Below, in pieces: positions 38,636 to 42,653 of a DNA stretch of 42,653 nucleotides. This DNA comes from Nanobdellota archaeon. GTDB lineage: Archaea > Nanobdellota > Nanobdellia > Pacearchaeales > GW2011-AR1. The stretch spans positions 1 through 42,653 of the forward strand of contig JANLHM010000008.1 in assembly GCA_024654565.1 (NCBI GenBank). Reading direction: 5' to 3'. A program made the translations under genes and the position numbers. Position 1 is the first letter of the stretch. Each line of letters opens with the position of its first letter. The notes under the pieces are model-generated. The model was not told the origin of the DNA. It saw only the letters and a program-made list of their open reading frames with translations, and did no database searches.

Positions 38636-41494
38636 CTAAACTTTCAGACTTATTATTTTCGAAATTCCTTCGTGCATTGAAACTCCAAAAAGGTTTGTAG
38701 CACCCGTAATTATCTCATCATTGTGAGTTATCACGACATACTGGCCCCTTTTCATGTATTTTTTAAGTAATCCTGATAAACGCTCTGAATTTCTTTTGTC
38801 AAGTGCCGCATCAATTTCGTCAAGGATATAAAACGCATAAGGCTTTAATTCCTGAATTGCAAATATAAGCGAAAGAGCTACCATTGTCTGCTCTCCTCCT
38901 GACAAAGACTTTATATCAAAATATTTCCCGTGACCCGTTTTCACAATAACATCTACTCCTCCTTCAAAGGGATCTTTTTTATTTTGAAGTTCAAGGAAAA
39001 CTCTTCCCTTAGCAGAAATCTCAGAAAAGTTCCTTGTGAATACCTCATTTAACTCTGTCAAAGTTGAGAGGAAAACTTTTTTCTTCTTAACATCAATCTG
39101 ATGTATGATCTTCATTATTCCTTCTTTTTCCTGGGTTATTGTATCTACTTTTTCTCTTATCAAGTCATATTCTTTCTTTATTTCATCATAAACTTCAAGA
39201 GCCCTCATATTGACATTCCCAAGCCTGATTAAAGTCTCCTCCGTTTTCTTTAACCTTTCAACTAAAGAGTCTCTATTAGACTTGATTATCTCAGCCTCAG
39301 GAAATTCTAATATTTCTATTTCAAGGTTTTCCACTTCAGCACCTTTCTTTGCCTCTTCTATTTTAATGTTATTAATGACCTGTTCAAGATTATGGATTGA
39401 ATTTCTTTTTTGATTTAGCTCAATTTCCTTGTCCCGAATACTTTGATGCAAAGAATCCTTTTCTTCAATGTATTTTTTTGCCTTTTTTGTCAACTCTTCC
39501 TCTTCTTTTCTTTTTAGATCGAGCACCTTACCCTTTTCTGAAAAGTTTTTTTCTATTGATTTAAGCTCTTCAGAAAGGTCTTCTTTTTCTCTTGAAAGTT
39601 GTTTTAAAGAAACAATTAGTCTTTCAAATTCTCTTTGTTTAAATGAAATCTCTGAAGAAAGGTTTTCCTTTGTTCTAAGGGAGATTTCCTCAACTTCTAT
39701 TCTTGAAGTTTCATATCTTTCTTCAATATTAGAATTTTCATCAAAACTCTCTTCAAGTTTCTTTTTGTTTTTCAGGATTTCATTCACTTCTTTTTTTACT
39801 TCTTCAATTTTTTCATGTAAAGCCTTTATTTGATTGTTCTTATCTTGTATTAAGCCAAGCTTAATTAAATCACTTTGCCTTTTTTGAATTTCAAGGGTTT
39901 CATTTTCAACTTCTTTTTCAAGCTTATCTTTTTTTTGGGAAATTTCTTCAATCTCCTTTTCAATGTTCTTGACTTCTTTTTCTAACTCCCCCATTTTTGG
40001 ACTTGCCTCCTCTTTTATGGAGTGAATGTGACTCGGGGTGATTTTACTTTTACATAATGGACAGACATCAAACTTACCGATTTTTTCTATTATTTTTTTG
40101 TGTTCTTCTATTTTTGAATTATTGATTGTGATTGTTTTTTCTATTTCCCTCTCTCTCTTTTCAAGATTGTAAAGAGCTTCTTTTTTTCCAATCAACCCTT
40201 TTTTTAAAGCGTTTACCATCCCCTCATTTGTTTTTTTGTCAAACAATTCCGAAGTTAAGTTTTCTGTTTGCTGTAAAAGAAAATCTGACTCGCGGATATA
40301 ATTTTGAAGGAGATTTTTTTTGTCCTCAAGTTTTTCCCTTAAAGCACGCAATTCACTTTTTTCTGTATATTGCTTTTTTCTTAATTCTTCAAGTTTTTCA
40401 AGCTCCCTTTTTTTAATAAGAAGTTCTTTTTCAGTTTTTTCGACAGTCGGAGATTCATCTTTCATACTTCTTATCGAAACTTCTGCTTCTTCCATTGAAG
40501 ACTGAAGGCTCAACTTTTTTCTTTCAATGTCTTTTAATTTCTTTTCATGGTTATCTTTTCTTACAGCGAGCCCTGCAAGGTCTGCTCTTAAGTTTGAAAT
40601 ATCCTGATTTAATTTTTCCTGTTCTAACCCTGTTTGCCTTTGAATTTTTGAGTTTATTTCGGAAATTTTTCCTTCGATTGATTCAATTTCAGATTCAAAA
40701 CCCAGTATTGACTTTTTCATCTTTTCGACTTCTTTATTTTTTGATTCAATCTCCCCCTTAAAGTCATCACGTTCTTTTTTTCTTTTTGTTAAATCAATAT
40801 AAATTACACTTTTCTTGAATTTTCTTAACTCCTCTTCAAGCTTTTTGTGCTTAAGAGCCGCTTCCCTTTCTTTTTCAAGGTTTGTCAAGTAAGAATTTCT
40901 TTCTCTTAATATTGCATTTACTTCCTTTAACTTTTCTTCAGTTTTTTCAAGTTCATGAAGGGACTTTTCTTTTCTTGATTCATAAATTGAAATTCCCGCA
41001 ACTTCTTCTATTACTCCCCTTCTGTCATCAGGTTGCATTCTCACAAAATTTTGAATTTCTCCCTGAAGAACAATATTAAATCCATTTGGATCAATTCCTG
41101 CTTGGGCAAGAAGGGACAAAACTTCCTGACGGGTTTTAGTTTCATTGTTAATACGGTAAATACTCTGACCATTTTTTCTTACTATTCTTTTTACTGAAAT
41201 TTCTTTTTCATCTGTTGCAAAAATTCTCCCCTCATTGTCAAAAACAATCTCAACTGAAGCCTCTTTTGCGGGAGCTGCATCTTTAGTCCCAAGAAAAATA
41301 AGGTTTGAAGCTTTTGCAGCCCTCATTGACTTTATTGAAAGTCTCCCGAGAACAAAGCAAAGAGCATCCGTAATGTTTGATTTTCCTGATCCATTTGGTC
41401 CAAGAATTACGTTTATTCCAGGCGTAAACGGAATTTCGATTTTCCTTGGAAAACTCTTGAATCCATGCATCACCAACCTCTTAATATAAGACAT
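38636..41494 (-). CDS. smc: SMC-type ATPase with Rad50-like zinc hook
   Basis: 952 aa, short for SMC (about 1150-1200). SMC-type head: KRLVMHGFKSFPRK, Walker A GPNGSGKSN (residues 32-40), signature LSGGEQTMVALSL and Walker B YILDEIDAALD near the C-terminus. Two long coiled coils meet at residues 470-490, where there is no glycine-rich SMC hinge but VCPLCKSKI, a CxxC zinc-hook as in Rad50 (Cys478, Cys481). No mre11-like nuclease or kleisin gene is adjacent. It holds or organises DNA by zinc-mediated dimerisation; chromosome-segregation role inferred. Confidence 0.9.
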   Translation of the reverse strand: MSYIKRLVMHGFKSFPRKIEIPFTPGINVILGPNGSGKSNITDALCFVLGRLSIKSMRAAKASNLIFLGTKDAAPAKEASVEIVFDNEGRIFATDEKEISVKRIVRKNGQSIYRINNETKTRQEVLSLLAQAGIDPNGFNIVLQGEIQNFVRMQPDDRRGVIEEVAGISIYESRKEKSLHELEKTEEKLKEVNAILRERNSYLTNLEKEREAALKHKKLEEELRKFKKSVIYIDLTKRKKERDDFKGEIESKNKEVEKMKKSILGFESEIESIEGKISEINSKIQRQTGLEQEKLNQDISNLRADLAGLAVRKDNHEKKLKDIERKKLSLQSSMEEAEVSIRSMKDESPTVEKTEKELLIKKRELEKLEELRKKQYTEKSELRALREKLEDKKNLLQNYIRESDFLLQQTENLTSELFDKKTNEGMVNALKKGLIGKKEALYNLEKREREIEKTITINNSKIEEHKKIIEKIGKFDVCPLCKSKITPSHIHSIKEEASPKMGELEKEVKNIEKEIEEISQKKDKLEKEVENETLEIQKRQSDLIKLGLIQDKNNQIKALHEKIEEVKKEVNEILKNKKKLEESFDENSNIEERYETSRIEVEEISLRTKENLSSEISFKQREFERLIVSLKQLSREKEDLSEELKSIEKNFSEKGKVLDLKRKEEEELTKKAKKYIEEKDSLHQSIRDKEIELNQKRNSIHNLEQVINNIKIEEAKKGAEVENLEIEILEFPEAEIIKSNRDSLVERLKKTEETLIRLGNVNMRALEVYDEIKKEYDLIREKVDTITQEKEGIMKIIHQIDVKKKKVFLSTLTELNEVFTRNFSEISAKGRVFLELQNKKDPFEGGVDVIVKTGHGKYFDIKSLSGGEQTMVALSLIFAIQELKPYAFYILDEIDAALDKRNSERLSGLLKKYMKRGQYVVITHNDEIITGATNLFGVSMHEGISKIISLKV

Positions 41495-41599
41495 TCTTTA
41501 ACTAAGTTAGAAGGTTTTTTAAAGATTTATTTGAACATGATTTCCTTAATCTCTTCTGATAAAAAGGTTATTTTATTTTTTCTTTACCGCAAGAAGACC

Positions 41600-42433
41600 T
41601 TACTTACCTTGTTCCGCAATTCCATATACCCCGAGGTCGGTGTTAGTGTCAGACGGATCCGTGTAACAACTCAGGAGAGCCCCGCTAGAGAGCGCAAAGA
41701 ACCTCGCGACCTTTCCATCTACGGGTTTCCAATAATAGATATTTTTTCCTTCTTCATAGTTTGGAGTAGGATATACCGTTGTGGGTAAACCTTGAGAGTT
41801 TAAATTATTAAAATCAACGTAACAGTCTTCCCTAACACAACTTTCGAGATTTTCTGTTTTATTTGGCGTCAAAATCTTCTTTCCATTTGAATCAACAAAT
41901 GTTCTGTGCTCGAACAAAATCTTCATTCCATTATCTTCTTTAAACTTTGCATCAAGCCATGACCAGGCTCCTTTTTGAGTTCCATAAATTGCAAGATAAT
42001 CTTTTGTCATATGTTTATAGATATCTCTTACCTCTTTTATCGAAACAGTATTTCCCTCTCCATCAAACAGAGGATTTTTACCTTTGGATTGATATGCTAA
42101 AACAACATTCTTAAAGTGGGTCATAAATTCAGGGATAAGGGGCATATATAATCCATTTTCATGAAGTTTGAAGTGAGTGTCCTCCCAATTTAAATTATTG
42201 TATCCTAAAAGTTCAAATTTTGAAATTAATTTATTGAACTGCGGGAGCTGAATATAATCTGACTTTACTATATTTGCTGAGGTTTGAAAATTTTGAGGTT
42301 CGGGATTTTTCTTTTTTGGTTCTTTAATTTTTATGGGTTCTTTGTAAGAATCTGCTAATTTTATCAATTCATTTATGTCTCCTAACTCTGTATTTCTTGT
42401 TCCCTGTTTTCCTATTATTGATTTATTTATCAT
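41600..42433 (-). CDS. Putative diversity-generating retroelement target protein (C-type-lectin-like C-terminus)
   Basis: 277 aa. The N-terminal 60 residues are polar; the middle has LYMPLIPEFMTHFKNVVLAY and GAWSWLDAKF. The last about 45 residues (YYWKPVDGKVARFFALSSG to DLGVYGIAEQ) resemble C-type-lectin-fold variable regions. In that stretch (about 41612-41712) G+C rises to about 53% by hand count over 41641-41700, and NNC codons dominate (GTC, TTC, CTC, AGC, TAC, GAC, AAC, ACC) in a genome that prefers A/T third positions, as expected where AAC template codons have been mutagenised. The ATG overlaps the stop of the upstream gene. Confidence 0.6.
   Translation of the reverse strand: MINKSIIGKQGTRNTELGDINELIKLADSYKEPIKIKEPKKKNPEPQNFQTSANIVKSDYIQLPQFNKLISKFELLGYNNLNWEDTHFKLHENGLYMPLIPEFMTHFKNVVLAYQSKGKNPLFDGEGNTVSIKEVRDIYKHMTKDYLAIYGTQKGAWSWLDAKFKEDNGMKILFEHRTFVDSNGKKILTPNKTENLESCVREDCYVDFNNLNSQGLPTTVYPTPNYEEGKNIYYWKPVDGKVARFFALSSGALLSCYTDPSDTNTDLGVYGIAEQGK
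41618..41712 (-). other. Putative DGR variable region 2
   Basis: The C-terminal coding segment of the gene above, marked by an abrupt rise in G+C and eleven NNC codons. The boundaries are the points where composition returns to background, so they are approximate. The template repeat is not in the window. Confidence 0.5.
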
Positions 42434-42653
42434 TTTTTCCTCCCGGAGTTAGAAAAGTTTGCGCTTCGCGTTTTTGATAAAACCACCCGACCATTGTCGT
42501 ACGAGTACTCGAGATCGTCGCCCCTGACATTCAGGCCGCCGCCCCAGCTCAAGCAAACCCCCGACAACGCATTATTCCCAGTCCAAATTTGTCTATTTGA
42601 ATTTTCATTTTTTTCAATTGGGAAACCAAAAGAATTTGTTTTTGAAAATCTTG
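42430..42653 (-). CDS. Partial gene, putative DGR target protein with DUF1566-like C-terminus
   Basis: Only the last 74 codons are inside the window; the start lies to the right. The stop TGA (42430-42432) overlaps the next gene's ATG. The sequence runs FPIEKNENSNRQIWTGNN, then CLSWGGGLNVRGDDLEYSY and DNGRVVLSKT. The order W-[ST]-x-N, a hydrophobic strand, NGGN-type loop and RVVL is that of DUF1566/lectin-like variable domains. G+C is about 60% over 42481-42540 and NNC codons are frequent (TGC, AGC, GGC, GTC, GAC, CTC, TAC). The short C-terminal tail returns to AT-rich codons. Confidence 0.6.
   Translation of the reverse strand, partial: RFSKTNSFGFPIEKNENSNRQIWTGNNALSGVCLSWGGGLNVRGDDLEYSYDNGRVVLSKTRSANFSNSGRKK
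42475..42575 (-). other. Putative DGR variable region 1
   Basis: About 100 bases of 60% G+C flanked on both sides by 30% G+C within one reading frame. The size matches known variable regions. It ends just before a short CGC-GAA-GCG inverted repeat (42463-42471), in the position where a downstream hairpin often follows the homing sequence. Confidence 0.5.

Noticed and set aside
39210-41489. Plus-strand open frames opposite smc
   Set aside because: They are Ser/Phe/Leu-rich mirror readings of a Lys/Glu-rich coiled coil, without promoters or start signals.
41495-41599. Template repeat for the putative DGR downstream of the target gene
   Set aside because: The 105 bases are AT-rich and show no similarity to either GC-rich variable region.

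Overview
The window is AT-rich DNA from an archaeon. Most genes sit about 25 bases behind a TTTATAAA-type TATA box and have little or no 5' leader. The information genes are archaeal: RNA polymerase H, B and A, archaeal NusA, DnaG-type primase, EF-1alpha and EF-2. Small proteins, short intergenic gaps and many lineage-orphan genes suggest a DPANN archaeon (Woesearchaeota/Pacearchaeota-like). The phylum is an inference.

Left edge (1-5250): an accessory island that looks like an integron-type cassette array. At least three complete copies, plus partial or degenerate ones, of a multi-branched repeat separate small cassettes. The cassettes hold a YdcF-like membrane protein, a TrmB regulator with an AlaE-type alanine exporter, a guanidinoacetate-methyltransferase-like enzyme and an Rcl/deoxyribosyltransferase-like enzyme. 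Three cassettes are bounded by their own perfect 13-14 bp inverted repeats, up to 3 bp from the stop codon on the stop-codon side. The array ends at a palindrome with 10 bp arms and a 6 bp centre, followed by a Xer-like tyrosine recombinase reading away from the array.

Middle-left (5250-11310): a cobalamin adenosyltransferase and a thymidylate/deoxynucleotide cluster (dCMP deaminase, P-loop kinase, Tmk, a divergent ThyA, DHFR, thioredoxin), with a CARF-winged-helix regulator. Then comes an intron-containing tRNA-Lys(UUU) whose 3' end is duplicated 111 bp downstream and supplies the C-terminus of a neighbouring gene.

Centre (12160-36240): a PhoU-like regulator; rpoH-rpoB-rpoA with an undivided A subunit; nusA; a MazG-HIT fusion; rps12 and rps7 separated by two unknown small genes; EF-2; an OlsB/OlsA (GlsB/GlsA)-like acyltransferase pair implying N-acyl amino-acid lipids; a SET protein; a PAP2 phosphatase; EF-1alpha; several orphans; and DnaG.

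Right (36240-42653): a gene-poor kilobase with a candidate structured RNA or small inverted-repeat element, a membrane-anchored surface protein with a hairpin leader, an SMC ATPase carrying a Rad50-like CPLC zinc-hook motif in place of a hinge, and two overlapping minus-strand genes. The 3' ends of those two genes turn abruptly GC-rich and NNC-codon-rich, the signature of variable regions written by a diversity-generating retroelement. No reverse transcriptase lies inside the window.
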